Shown here one piece after another: positions 8,333 to 17,604 of a stretch of DNA of 64,000 nt; positions within the stretch are counted from its first letter, which is position 1, and each line of letters opens with the position of its first letter. The stretch lies in contig NZ_PNFF01000001.1 in assembly GCF_028888695.1 (NCBI RefSeq), positions 1,497,501-1,561,500 on the forward strand. Direction: 5' to 3'. This DNA comes from Bacillus methanolicus (GTDB taxonomy: Bacteria > Bacillota > Bacilli > Bacillales > Cytobacillaceae). The translations under genes and the position numbers were made by a program. The notes beneath the pieces are model-generated. The model saw only the letters and a list, made by a program, of their open reading frames with translations, searched no databases and was not told where the DNA came from.

Positions 8333-9703
8333 CTACAACAACGGAGAAAGCAGACGCGCTGCTTGATCGAAAATGCGCTCTGAACGGGAGCGCTTAAGCA
8401 AATCTTCGATGCGCAATGGTACAGAATCAGTGAGATCCTGTTCGAATTGCTCCGTGAGTTCCCGTGCCGCGTCGGTACTGTAAAAGATTTCACATACCTC
8501 ATAATTCAGGCGAAAACTTCTCATATCATAGTTGGCTGCGCCTACTTCAGCTATCTCCCCATCGATGATCATCACCTTTGCGTGCAAGATCCCTTTGTCG
8601 TACTGGTAGATATGAATCCCGGCTTCCACCAGTTCTCCATAGTAGGTACGGCTTGCAAGACCCACGATTTTTTGATCCGGATGGCGTGGAACCAGCAATC
8701 TTACACGTACACCGCGTGCCACGGCCGTCTTTAGTGCCATGATGATGTCTGCTTCTGGCACAAAGTAGGGGGTGGTGATGTCAATCGTCTGGGTGGCATG
8801 TGTCAGGCAAGTAAAGTAGGCCTGCCGGATGACTGGAGTAGGAATTCCAGGGTTTCCTTCAAACGTCTGCACGTACGCTTTCTGCAACGCCTCTGTATTT
8901 GGGACAGTGTCAGCTCTGGTACCATCAAAGGTAGTCAACTCAGCACCAATTTCTGTTGACCATCTAGAAAAGAAGGCCCTATCAGATGGAGCGATTTTCT
9001 GCGATATCTTATCTTCAGTTTTGGTGTTCCAGCGTTTCCACATCTTAGCTCGTTCCGGCGAAGCGATATTCCAATGAACATCGAAGATAGCTTGCAAATC
9101 GACTGAAGCTTTGCCTTCAATTCGCACATGTGTATCTCGCCAGAAGCCGACGTCTGGCTTTAATCCAGTATACTCGTACCCAACGTTGATACCACCTGTA
9201 AAAGCTTCTTTTCCGTCAATCACGACGATCTTACAATGATCCCTATAATTCCAATTGGATGTTACCCAAGGGAACCGCAATGGAAATATTGTCCGGCATT
9301 CAATTCCTGCATCCATCATCCGGATGATTTCACGACGCGGAAATTTTCTACTCCCCCAACCGTCTCTCACAAAGCGAACCCGAACACCGGACGCGGACCG
9401 TTCGATTAGCAGATCCGTAATCCGTCTACCAATTTGGTCATCTCGGAATATGTAATATTCCATATCAATAGTTTCTTTCGCGTTCTGTAATGATTCGATA
9501 AGTTTCTCATATGTTTTAATCCCGTTCGTAAGCACCTGTTCTTGTCCAACCTGAAGCCCACGCACGTCCATATGCTGTAAAGCATGAGCGATGACCGAGG
9601 CTGAGCGACTGAATGAATCAGGCAACGTATCTGACTTATTTGGAGGAGAAGTCAGTCTTTCACGACGAATGCGCACGGGATTTGATGTACTGAGATAGAA
9701 CAC
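8333..9703 (-). CDS. Cardiolipin synthase / phospholipase D-like protein, 5' end damaged
   Basis: Two PLD (HKD) motifs are intact: HCKIVVID (about residue 157) and HAKVMIID (about residue 369), as in bacterial cardiolipin synthases, which join two phosphatidylglycerols at the membrane. The first usable start is GTG at 9703. However, the same frame stays open to 9790 and encodes a convincing membrane helix (WLTICLIFPVIGFVFYL) with no ATG, GTG or TTG start before a TGA at 9791. The usual first helix is absent, so the start has been lost or frameshifted and the product may be soluble or unmade. Base composition is visibly more GC-rich than its neighbours. Similar genes accompany spoVA2mob on B. 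subtilis Tn1546-like elements, as I recall. Confidence 0.8.
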   Translation of the reverse strand: MFYLSTSNPVRIRRERLTSPPNKSDTLPDSFSRSASVIAHALQHMDVRGLQVGQEQVLTNGIKTYEKLIESLQNAKETIDMEYYIFRDDQIGRRITDLLIERSASGVRVRFVRDGWGSRKFPRREIIRMMDAGIECRTIFPLRFPWVTSNWNYRDHCKIVVIDGKEAFTGGINVGYEYTGLKPDVGFWRDTHVRIEGKASVDLQAIFDVHWNIASPERAKMWKRWNTKTEDKISQKIAPSDRAFFSRWSTEIGAELTTFDGTRADTVPNTEALQKAYVQTFEGNPGIPTPVIRQAYFTCLTHATQTIDITTPYFVPEADIIMALKTAVARGVRVRLLVPRHPDQKIVGLASRTYYGELVEAGIHIYQYDKGILHAKVMIIDGEIAEVGAANYDMRSFRLNYEVCEIFYSTDAARELTEQFEQDLTDSVPLRIEDLLKRSRSERIFDQAARLLSPLL

Positions 9704-10149
9704 GAAACCGATGACAGGAAAAATGAGGCAGATGGTTAGCCATTTTAAAGCCTTGGCCGGCCGGCGTACTTCGCAAATTGCCTCATTTTTTCATCGACTA
9801 ACCCTTTTTAAACCGTTGTAACTTTTCCAGAAAATCCATGTGGAGAATAGGGGATCCTTGTGAAGGATTTCCTAGCATTATGGTGTCAGTACCCAGAATT
9901 AGGAACTACTTGGGGACAAATACAGAAATTGTAGGGTGTATTTTTAACTACAAAAGGCAAATTTCATAAATGTTTGCTAAAAAATTAAATAAATTGAAAG
10001 AAATGACTTACAAAGAAACACCTCCTTCAATCATAATTTAACACTATGATTTAAAAGAAGTGTTTCCTTACTTAAGATTTTCTTATCAAAAAAGCTTTTT
10101 TAGTTACATGTGTTCATTCTTAAATTTTTAACTCTGATTTTAGAAAGTC

Positions 10150-10333
10150 TGTTGTTGCTGTAATTATTGGGCACACTGTTGAGCAAGTTGTTGAATTTGT
10201 TGCACTGTTGAGCAGCATTTTGTTCTCTTTGTGCAAAGCTCTGTAATTAAATGCTTATTTGAGTTTCATTTTGTCCTTGAGCTTGTTGTGCATTTTGTTG
10301 CTCATTTTGTTGTAATTGTTGAGCAATTTGTTA
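10150..10333 (-). pseudogene. Gln/Ala-rich remnant, possibly a gamma-type SASP
   Basis: The minus strand between 10330 and 10247 reads QIAQQLQQNEQQNAQQAQGQ, then a stop, then QSFAQREQNAAQQ. Gln-Asn-Ala repeats like these are typical of gamma-type small acid-soluble spore proteins. A stop precedes the stretch (10331) and others interrupt it. The rest of the 9.79-10.46 kb gap shows only an imperfect hairpin at about 10013-10072. Confidence 0.4.
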
Positions 10334-10459
10334 AGGAAAACGTTTGCAAAAAAACAAACCAGAAGGAATTTTAACGATCCTTCTTGGGAATTTTAAACCG
10401 GCGATTTTGAGGACTTCTGTTTTTCATAAATTAGCTGACAACTTCATATAGACAGTCAC

Positions 10460-11872
10460 TTACTTCTCTTTTTGTTTGTCTTTCCAAGGCTCAAATGAAA
10501 ACGGAATTCCGATCATTTGTGCGGTCAAATAATCATAGGACACTAAATCTTTTTTTGACAGCTCTTTTAAAGAGCGTTTCCCCATCGCTCTTAATGCTAT
10601 TTTAATTTCTTCTGTACTTGAATCTAAGAAGTTCTCCGCTGATTTGACCCCTTCTTCGACTTTAAATTTATCCTTGAATTTTCCTTCATTCCAAACAACT
10701 TGTGTTGGTGGTTCAAATGGAAGCGCATTTAATATTTGTTTATGTGCTACAGTAAATAGCATGACAGACCCTAAAGCAACAGCATCTGCGCCGAGTGCAA
10801 GCACCTTTAAAAAGTGACCGGGGGTAAAAAGTCCTCCCGAGACAATTAAACTAACTTGTCCTTTCATATTTCTCTTTTCTAGATGATTAACAGCCCGGAC
10901 AACCCCATGCAATGTCGGTATTCCAAAGTCATCAGATAAAATGGGCGGTGCACCGAGGGTGGCCGCTTGCCCGCCGTCAATCGTAATGAAATCAACACCA
11001 ATATCAATTAAATGATCAATGTCTTCTTCAATTTTTCCTCCTGCCCCCATTTTTACGCCAATTGGAACACCTCCTGATAGGTTTCGAAGGTACTCAACTA
11101 GTTCTTTCATATCTTCTAATGTTTGATTTTCAAAAAAATGCTCATAAATCACTGCATCCTCATTTTCTTTAAGCCCCATCACTTCACGAGCACGGCCTGT
11201 TAAATTATTTGGTGAAATTTTTCCGCCCATCCCGACTAATGCGCCTTGTCCAAGCTTAATTTCAATCATATTGGCACGTTTAATAACTTCTTCTTCCTTT
11301 GACCATTGTGTTTTTGAAAACTGTAAAATATACTTTCCTGCATTGTCTAATTCTTCAGGCAATATTCCGCCTTCACCTGAATTAATCGCTGTTCCTGTGT
11401 TTTTAGCTGCTTGGGCCAAAGCAATCCTCACTTCTTCACTGAGTGCGATCCCATAGGCCATCCCGCTGATCAAAAGCGGAATGTTAATTTCCAATGGTTT
11501 TTTCGCTTTTGGACCAATTGTTACTTTAACATCTACTTCTTCTTCATTATCAACTGGAAACGGCGTCGTCTGTGAAGGAATAAATGTAATCGGATCAAAA
11601 TTCGGCCATTTTTTTGAAGAGCCAAGCGGGCGATGTAGGAGATCACCTGATTCTGCACGCAAGTTATTTTCAAGCACATTTTGAATGCCCATATGCCGAA
11701 AACCTGGTATCAGCTCAATAATATTTTCTTGGTAGCTGTCGGTAAACATGATTTTTCCCATCTGCTTCACCATCCGTTTCATAAACCAACGCCAACCAAC
11801 AAGCATGAATAAAAAAAAGATAAATAATATGACAATCATCACAAAAATAAAGAAATATAACATGTTCGACAT
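10460..11872 (-). CDS. FMN-binding glutamate synthase-like protein (YerD-like)
   Basis: 470 residues from the ATG at 11872 (GGAG eight bases upstream; a GTG at 11878 is also in frame). One N-terminal membrane helix (about 5-27) is followed by a TIM-barrel of the ferredoxin/NADPH glutamate synthase central domain: PLLISGMAYGIALSEEV, NSGEGGILPEE, KLGQGALVGMGGKI, DFITIDGGQAATLGAPP and GADAVALGSVMLFTVAHKQ. The glutaminase domain and the Fe-S module of true GltB are absent, so this is the stand-alone, membrane-anchored form resembling B. subtilis YerD. Substrate unknown. It is monocistronic. Confidence 0.85.
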   Translation of the reverse strand: MSNMLYFFIFVMIVILFIFFLFMLVGWRWFMKRMVKQMGKIMFTDSYQENIIELIPGFRHMGIQNVLENNLRAESGDLLHRPLGSSKKWPNFDPITFIPSQTTPFPVDNEEEVDVKVTIGPKAKKPLEINIPLLISGMAYGIALSEEVRIALAQAAKNTGTAINSGEGGILPEELDNAGKYILQFSKTQWSKEEEVIKRANMIEIKLGQGALVGMGGKISPNNLTGRAREVMGLKENEDAVIYEHFFENQTLEDMKELVEYLRNLSGGVPIGVKMGAGGKIEEDIDHLIDIGVDFITIDGGQAATLGAPPILSDDFGIPTLHGVVRAVNHLEKRNMKGQVSLIVSGGLFTPGHFLKVLALGADAVALGSVMLFTVAHKQILNALPFEPPTQVVWNEGKFKDKFKVEEGVKSAENFLDSSTEEIKIALRAMGKRSLKELSKKDLVSYDYLTAQMIGIPFSFEPWKDKQKEK

Positions 11873-12333
11873 ATTCACTTCTCCATTATCACATAAATAA
11901 AACCGTTCACCATTCTCATTATCTCCCTAAAAAAAGAAAACATGTTATTCGACGTGATATCCATCACATCTTCATAGGGTAAAAGCTACCACAAGAGTGC
12001 AATCGGATTAAAGTTAGAAGAAACGACTGTAACTATATGATGCCAACATAAAGTGATCGATAAACCCAATGATTTAATAAATTCAGCCTGAGCATTTAAA
12101 ATGCCCTAAGGAATACCCATTGGTATTAAAATCTCTTCAGGAGAAAAAACTCTAAGAAGGAGTCGAAATTTGTCTAAAAGCTAATGATGATTTTATTTCT
12201 ATCGATGGTTGAAGAAATGAAAGTTGCGACGCTCGCTCTCTGAAAATACAAAATCATATTCGACAAAGCCCAAAACAAAAAAAGTGTTTTTTACTTTAAC
12301 TTGGTATGCATGGAAATAAAGGAGGGAATTTTC
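11873..12333. other. Gap without recognisable gene
   Basis: About 460 bp between divergent genes. I see only a small palindrome (GTGATATCCATCAC, near 11964) and AT-rich sequence; no open frame with a ribosome site. Confidence 0.4.
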
Positions 12334-13074
12334 ATGAACTTAATAAATGATATCACTCACCGTCCTTGGCCATTACCTTCAAAAAAATGGATTATGCGAC
12401 AAACATGGAGCAATCTATTGTTTGCTCATTGGCCTATACCACCTGATACACTTCGGCCGCATATTCCTCCTCCCTTACAAATTGACACCTTTAATGGAAA
12501 TGCGTGGTTGGGTGTTGTTCTATTTGTTTTGGAGGGAATTTATCCTCGTGGATTGTCATCTGTTTCGTTAGTCCCTCCATTTCCAGAAATCAACGTAAGA
12601 ACATATGTTCAATGCAATGGGAAACCCGGTGTTTATTTCATGTCCCTTGATGCCGAGCACTGGATCACATATACAATTGCAAAAAAATGGTTTCGTTTGC
12701 CTTATTATTCTGCACAAATTTCATTTCAAAAAAAAGGACAAACCTTTCATTGCAAAAGTACTCGCAAAGGAAAAACAAATACTCCAATAATATTTAATGG
12801 AAAATACGTTCCTTTATCAGAAGTTTATTTTGCTAAAGAAGGAACGCTGGACCATTGGCTTACAGAACGATATTGCCTCTACAGTACCGATAACGGAGCC
12901 AACATCTATTGCGGTGAAATACATCATCGTCCATGGCCGCTGCAAAAAGCAGAGACAGAAATATGTACAAATACACTTTTTTCACCTTTTCATTTTGACC
13001 TTAATGAAGTAAAACCGATATTTCATTTCTCGAAAGGAGTCGATGCGCTTATATGGAATATTAAAAAAATATAA
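12334..13074 (+). CDS. yqjF: DUF2071 / YqjF-family protein
   Basis: 246 residues from the ATG at 12334, which has GGAGGG eight bases upstream. The sequence begins with RPWPLPSKKWIMRQTWSNLLFAHWPI, continues with the LGVVLFVLEGIYPRG block and the PPFPEINVRTYVQ block, and ends with a second HHRPWPLQKAE block, the pattern of YqjF/DUF2071 proteins. Function is unknown; the fold is related to acetoacetate decarboxylase. No partner gene is adjacent and no terminator is obvious. Confidence 0.85.
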   Translation: MNLINDITHRPWPLPSKKWIMRQTWSNLLFAHWPIPPDTLRPHIPPPLQIDTFNGNAWLGVVLFVLEGIYPRGLSSVSLVPPFPEINVRTYVQCNGKPGVYFMSLDAEHWITYTIAKKWFRLPYYSAQISFQKKGQTFHCKSTRKGKTNTPIIFNGKYVPLSEVYFAKEGTLDHWLTERYCLYSTDNGANIYCGEIHHRPWPLQKAETEICTNTLFSPFHFDLNEVKPIFHFSKGVDALIWNIKKI

Positions 13075-13170
13075 GGATAATTTTAATTATTTTTGGTCAT
13101 TCCACCAATGTTTTGCTCTTACAAAGTGCTTTTAAACAAAAAGTTTTTTACCCCTTGAGCGGCGGCTCGA

Positions 13171-13232
13171 GACTTAGCTTCCAGCATGTTGAGGACGAAG
13201 CTTTGAAGGCTCGACCTGCTAGAAGGTTAGTC
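13171..13232. repeat. Imperfect hairpin
   Basis: GACTTAGCTTCCAGCATGTT and its downstream partner CTGCTAGAAGGTTAGTC pair at about 17 of 23 positions around a loop with GACGAAGCTTTGAAG. It may be a decayed repeat or terminator. Confidence 0.3.
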
Positions 13233-13330
13233 GGCTTTGTGATGTTTTACGATTCGGAAGGCAAAGGACAAAGTTTGAAGAGTTAATGCAATATTATAGC
13301 TCATTTTAAATTAGTAAAGTTAAAAGAAAG

Positions 13331-13602
13331 TTGTAACCGCTTGATAATTTTGAACACTTTTTGCTAATTAGTTGTGAACAATTTACTGGAAGTTAGTACA
13401 GGCATATTGTCACTTTACATGGAGTCTCTGCAGGCAAGAATATTAGCCAGGAAGTCAGCTGTACCAATACATCTGGCTCAGCCGACATAAGCTATCATGC
13501 CCGCCTCTCCAAATAAAGTGCACGTCTCTACTGGAAAAAAGTGTTCACTCTTATTCAGCATTATTAAGTAAAAAAGTGTTCATTTCTACTTGACGGTTAC
13601 AA
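13331..13602. repeat. Dispersed hairpin element, copy 2 (MITE-like, with IS21-type ends)
   Basis: The 272-bp unit starts TTGTAACCG and ends CGGTTACAA. Both arms carry GAACACTTTTT-type motifs spaced as in IS21-family ends (TGTTCAC repeats). The centre (13411-13518) is the same hairpin core as at 6929-7034, including CATGGAG and TATCATGCCCGCCTCTCCA. No coding capacity. A miniature element mobilised by an IS21-like transposase is the best reading. Confidence 0.6.
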
Positions 13603-13650
13603 AAGTTCCCTTCTCATTCGAGAGAGGCTAATATTCCTAAACTTCCTACA

Positions 13651-13788
13651 TCAATCTTCTATTTCCTTAGGAAGTTTCTCAGTTTCATCTTTAATTACTA
13701 TTATTTTATTTCTAACAATCACTACTACATCACCAACTTTAACTTCTTTAGGAAAAAAACTTTTTGACAAATATCTAGTAGTTTTCAT
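13651..13788 (-). CDS. Small 45-residue protein downstream of an XRE regulator remnant
   Basis: ATG at 13788 with GAAAGGGG upstream; the product MKTTRYLSKSFFPKEVKVGD continues with VVVIVRNKIIVIKDE and ends PKEIED. It starts about 20 bp after the stop of the HTH remnant on the same strand, so the two looked like an operon before the break. The KVGDVVVIVRNKIIV stretch suggests a small beta-barrel (AbrB- or SpoVT-like in style), but I cannot assign it. Confidence 0.45.
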   Translation of the reverse strand: MKTTRYLSKSFFPKEVKVGDVVVIVRNKIIVIKDETEKLPKEIED

Positions 13789-13809
13789 CAATTATATTTC
13801 CCCTTTCTC

Positions 13810-13950
13810 TTACTTAACCCATATATCTTTAATATCATGATTTTTCTTTCTTAATTCCTCCACAATTTCATAAAGAGTCTCAAAACTTGGTGCTGTTTTA
13901 TTATTAACTATTGCACTGAACGTTGATTTATCTACACCAATTCTTATGAA
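13810..13950 (-). pseudogene. XRE/Cro-type HTH regulator, C-terminal remnant
   Basis: The minus strand reads IRIGVDKSTFSAIVNNKTAP followed by SFETLYEIVEELRKK and DIKDIWVK. This is the recognition helix and following helices of a Cro/CI-type regulator (GVDKSTFSAIVNNKTAPSF). The first two helices are missing: coding sequence stops at about 13950, where an unrelated plus-strand remnant begins. Confidence 0.6.
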
Positions 13951-14064
13951 GTGGAACTTGCGTTCTTATATAATGGTAATAAAAAAAGAGGTCTGATCGA
14001 TGAACGGCTGATTAAAAAGATCATTGGAATCGGGAAAAATATTGGAAATGATTTATCTGTCTGA
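13948..14064 (+). pseudogene. Unrecognised C-terminal gene fragment
   Basis: An open plus-strand stretch with sense-like codon use reads EVELAFLYNGNKKRGLIDER then LIKKIIGIGKNIGNDLSV and stops at 14062. It has no start and abuts the broken HTH gene at about 13948. The remaining sequence to 14411 holds no gene that I can see. Confidence 0.3.
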
Positions 14065-14411
14065 CAAAACCAATTGAGTCAACGAAAAATCAAAATAATT
14101 GATATTTCATCAAACACTTCTTTTCGAGCCTGTTGCTTTAAGCAACAAAAAAGAAAACGAGGATATTGCGCATAATTCTCCAACTTATGGAAATGCTACA
14201 TAAATGAAAAGGAACTTTAACATTCCTTTTCGAAGTGTACATAAAAATATCGGTGTTGGATAAGTTCTGCCGAGGTAATTTTTAAAGACGGATGAATACT
14301 ATTGTCAGACGCAAAAATTTTCTTGAACGAAATGTAACTCACACCGGTATTGGATATGTACAAGATGGTTAACATGGTAACTATTGAAAAAAGATTAAAG
14401 GAGGAAAACAG

Positions 14412-14843
14412 ATGGATAAGATACGGGATATTATGACAACGGATGTCGAAACATGTTCCTTGTTAGACAATGTTTATGAAGTGGCTGTTAAAATGAAAGA
14501 CTTGAATGTAGGGGCAATTCCGGTTGTGGATAACGGTAAGCTTGTTGGAATGATTACAGACCGTGATATCGTCATAAAATGTATTGCGGAAAAAAATCCA
14601 CCATCATCAAAAGTTGAAGATATTATGAGCAGACAGTTGGTTACTGTTACTCCCGAAACTTCTACAAGAGAAGCGGCACAGCTTATGGCAAAAAATCAAA
14701 TTCGTCGCTTGCCAGTTGTAGATGGAGATAAGCTTGCGGGTATTGTTTCTCTCGGTGATTTTGCAGTCAGACAATTAACAGATGATCAGGCTAAAGAAGC
14801 TCTCTCTGAAATATCTGAACAGCACGGCCAACAACATCATTAA
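14412..14843 (+). CDS. yhcV: Tandem CBS-domain protein (YhcV-like)
   Basis: 143 residues made of two CBS motifs (about 8-60 and 70-125) with the usual VGAIPVVDNGKLVGMITDRDI and IRRLPVVDGDKLAGIVSLGD blocks. Such pairs bind adenosyl ligands; length and sequence match B. subtilis YhcV, a general-stress protein. It starts behind AAAGGAGG and ends in a His/Gln-rich tail. It is monocistronic with its own terminator. Confidence 0.85.
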   Translation: MDKIRDIMTTDVETCSLLDNVYEVAVKMKDLNVGAIPVVDNGKLVGMITDRDIVIKCIAEKNPPSSKVEDIMSRQLVTVTPETSTREAAQLMAKNQIRRLPVVDGDKLAGIVSLGDFAVRQLTDDQAKEALSEISEQHGQQHH

Positions 14844-14845
14844 GT

Positions 14846-14873
14846 AAAAGGCACCTTAAGGTGTCTTTTTTTG
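14846..14873 (+). terminator. Terminator after the CBS protein
   Basis: AAGGCACC-TTAA-GGTGTCTT stem followed by seven T. Confidence 0.9.
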
Positions 14874-14879
14874 AATAAG

Positions 14880-15195
14880 GAATTTTTATTAGATAGCAAA
14901 ATCATTTAATAATGTTCTGTTATGTTATTCCATCCTGCGTGTGTTTGAATGACTGGCAAGTTCTTGATTTTCGCAGTACAGCAGATCATTAGGAGGTTCA
15001 ATCTGATTTGCAGATAAAGATAATTGGATTCAGAAAATTCAACATTAGCCTATCCGTTAAAATATTTAATCAGTTGCAAAATCGAAATCTTATTGGAATG
15101 AAAAATAATTGTAGAATTCAGTTCGTTAATGCCTGATAATAAATCGACAGTCTGTTTTTTTAAATCCTCTAAAACCGTTGCTTTTAAGCATTAGC
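14880..15195. other. Gap with a possible minus-strand remnant
   Basis: On the minus strand about 15055-15180 an open stretch reads TVLEDLKKQTVDLLSGINEL and ends in a stop; no start codon or family is recognised. Otherwise no feature. Confidence 0.25.
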
Positions 15196-15935
15196 TCTCA
15201 GAGCGTGTAAAGTACAAACACAATCGCAATTTTTTAGAAAAAAGCCAGGAAAGAGTAAAAGACTGGCATGATAAGCTTGCGCATCAAGAAGATCATCATT
15301 CCGTACCGATTAAGCCTCAGCGCGTCATTCATGAGCTGCAAAAGGTGGTGCCTGGTGATGCGATTCTTTCAGTGGATGTTGGCAATGTGACCGTTTGGAT
15401 GGCCCGGCACTTTTATATGACACATCAAAAATTCATCATTTCCAGCTGGCTGGCAACCCTTGGCTGCGGTCTGCCGGGGGCTATTGCCGGTGCGATTGCC
15501 TACCCGGATAAAAAAGTCTTTGCAGTTTGCGGGGATGGCGGGTTTGGAATGACAATGAATGATTTTTTAACTGCGGTGAAATATGACTTGCCAATTGTCG
15601 TTCTTGTGTTAAACAACCATAAAATTGCAATGATCAAATTTGAACAGGAAGTAATGGGGAATATTGAGTATGAAACAGACCTGCATAACCCCAATTTTGC
15701 GCAATATGCCGAAGCATGCGGCGGGGCGGGCATTCGAGTTGAAGACCCCGCCGAATTGCTGCCTGCTTTTCAAAAAGCGGTACAGTTGAACAAGCCATGT
15801 ATCATCGATGTTGTAGTTGATGCCAATGAAGCCCCGGTTCCGGCCAATATTACATTTGCTCAAGCCGTGGGATATACAAAGCATATGTTAAAAATGTTGT
15901 TTGAAGAAGGAAAACTTGATTGGCCGCCATTATGA
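15196..15935 (+). pseudogene. Pyruvate oxidase-like (YdaP) C-terminal third
   Basis: The frame opens at 15196 without a start and reads NFLEKSQERVKDW, then IKPQRVIHELQKVVPGDAIL and the thiamine-diphosphate domain: DVGNVTVWMARHF, GCGLPGAIAGAI, and the metal/ThDP motif GDGGFGMTMNDF through LVLNNHKIAMI. This is the C-terminal third of a ThDP-dependent pyruvate oxidase/acetolactate synthase family protein of about 570 residues, closest in style to B. subtilis YdaP. The two N-terminal domains are gone. An internal ATG-like start (GTG at 15345) would still miss the FAD and pyrimidine domains, so no active enzyme is expected. A good terminator follows. Confidence 0.8.
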
Positions 15936-15943
15936 TGAAAGGA

Positions 15944-15980
15944 AAACGCCGGAGCCTCAGTATAGGCATCCGGCGTTTTT
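15944..15980 (+). terminator. Terminator after the pyruvate oxidase remnant
   Basis: AACGCCGGA and TCCGGCGTT pair around a loop, followed by TTTTTTT. Confidence 0.9.
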
Positions 15981-16157
15981 TTCAGTATCATGGGGTTTGG
16001 AAAGCAAAAATGAAAACTAATTTGCTGATTTTTCTCCCAGTTTATGCCGAGAGAAAGGTGAAAATAAATCCAAGCTCATAAGATTAAAGTATATTTACTT
16101 TTTAACATCATAAGAACTAATAAAAGGTTTTAAATTTTCGACTTAGGAGGATTGGAG

Positions 16158-17350
16158 TTGGGGATCCATTTTAATTCAAAAGAAGGAATTTTTCATTTAC
16201 AAGGAAAAAATACCAGCTACGTGATGCAAATAATTAGAGATGGATACTTGGCACATTTGTATTGGGGAAAAAAGCTGGGAAACTATCATGGCAGCCACCC
16301 TCTCCGTTTTGTGAAAAGAGGGTTTTCCCCAAACCCGGATCCTTCCGATCTAACTTTTTCACTCGATACATTGCCACAAGAATATCCTGCCTATGGAAAT
16401 ACGGATTTTAGAACGCCCGCCTATCAAATTCAATTGGAAAATGGATCAACAATTACAGATTTGCGCTATAAAACACATTCTATATATAAAGGAAAACCTA
16501 AGCTTAAAGGGCTGCCGGCTGTTTATGTAGAGGATAATGGTGAAGCAGAGACATTGGAACTAATTTTGGAAGATCCTTTGATTTCTCTCCGAGTTATATT
16601 AATTTACAGGTTTTAATGCAATTACAAGATCGGTTCGCATTCATAATTCAGGAAAAGAAACGCTGAAAATTCTTCGCATTTTAAATGCAAGTGTAGATTT
16701 TCGTGATGATCAATTTGATTTGTTAACTCTTTATGGATCCCATTTGAATGAAAGGAATATAGTGCGCAGGCCGCTTGTACCCGGAAATCAAATGATCGAA
16801 AGCAGGCGCGGTGCCAGCAGCCATCAACAAAACCCGTTTTTTTCCTTACTTCGAAAGAATGCAAATGAAGAATATGGGGAAGTTTATGGATTCAGCTTTG
16901 TCTATAGCGGCAATTTTTTAGCTCAAGTGGAAGTGGATCAATTTCATACAGCAAGAGCATCCATTGGTATTAATCCATTTGACTTTTGCTGGATTTTGCA
17001 GCAGGGAGAAAGTTTTCAAACACCCGAGGTGGTTATGGTTTATTCTGATGAAGGATTGGGCGGGATGTCCCGTACCTATCACGAATTGTATCGCACACGT
17101 TTGTTCAGGGGGATGCACCGTGATCTAATCCGCCCGATTTTAGTGAATAATTGGGAAGCAACTTATTTTAAATTCACAGATGAAAAAATCATTGAAATTG
17201 CCAAGGCCGCAAAGGAAGCAGGAATGAAATTATTTGTCCTCGATGATGGCTGGTTTGGCAAAAGAGATAATGCCAAAAGTTCCCTAGGTGATTGGATCGT
17301 TGATAAACGAAAACTTCCCAATGGATTAGCAGACCTTGCCAGGAGGATTC
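16158..17350 (+). pseudogene. GH36 alpha-galactosidase, frameshifted and 3' truncated
   Basis: A TTG start at 16158 has AGGAGG seven bases upstream (the TTG at 16152 is too close). The N-terminal beta-supersandwich (YLAHLYWGKKLG, YPAYGNTDFRTPAY) runs to a stop at 16614. The protein then resumes in another frame with NAITRSVRIHNSGKETLKIL and continues through RPILVNNWEATYF and the LFVLDDGWFGKRDNAKSSLGDW block near the catalytic barrel of family 36. So there is one frameshift near 16605, with a few codons missing. Homology ends at about 17350 (NGLADLARRI), where a group II intron remnant begins; both catalytic Asp residues of the barrel are beyond the break. The enzyme would have hydrolysed raffinose-type sugars. 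Not functional. Confidence 0.85.
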
Positions 17351-17604
17351 GGAGATTCTCGTTAACACTTGGGCGATCGCTTGTTGAATGAAACGATCAG
17401 TCACGGTGGGGCGGGCATACCATCTACTCCGTGGCTTCCTTTATTCTGTTCAACTCGTTTTAATGCCGTTAGGAGATTTTCCCGTGACAAAATCAGTTCC
17501 ATCAACATAGATATCCTCTCCACGCGAACGAATCCCTCTATTTGTGCCATCTTCTGCTCCACCCTCTTGAAGTCCCCCGTGGGATTCACCACTTCCTCCT
17601 TCAA
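17345..17604 (-). pseudogene. Group II intron reverse transcriptase remnant
   Basis: The minus strand reads SMLMELILSRENLLTALKRV then NKGSHGVDGM, the N-terminus of a class C intron-encoded protein. After a small out-of-frame joint, TDRFIQQAIAQVLTRI follows, a motif normally about 60 codons further on. So there is an internal deletion plus truncation; the catalytic YADD region is absent. Confidence 0.75.
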
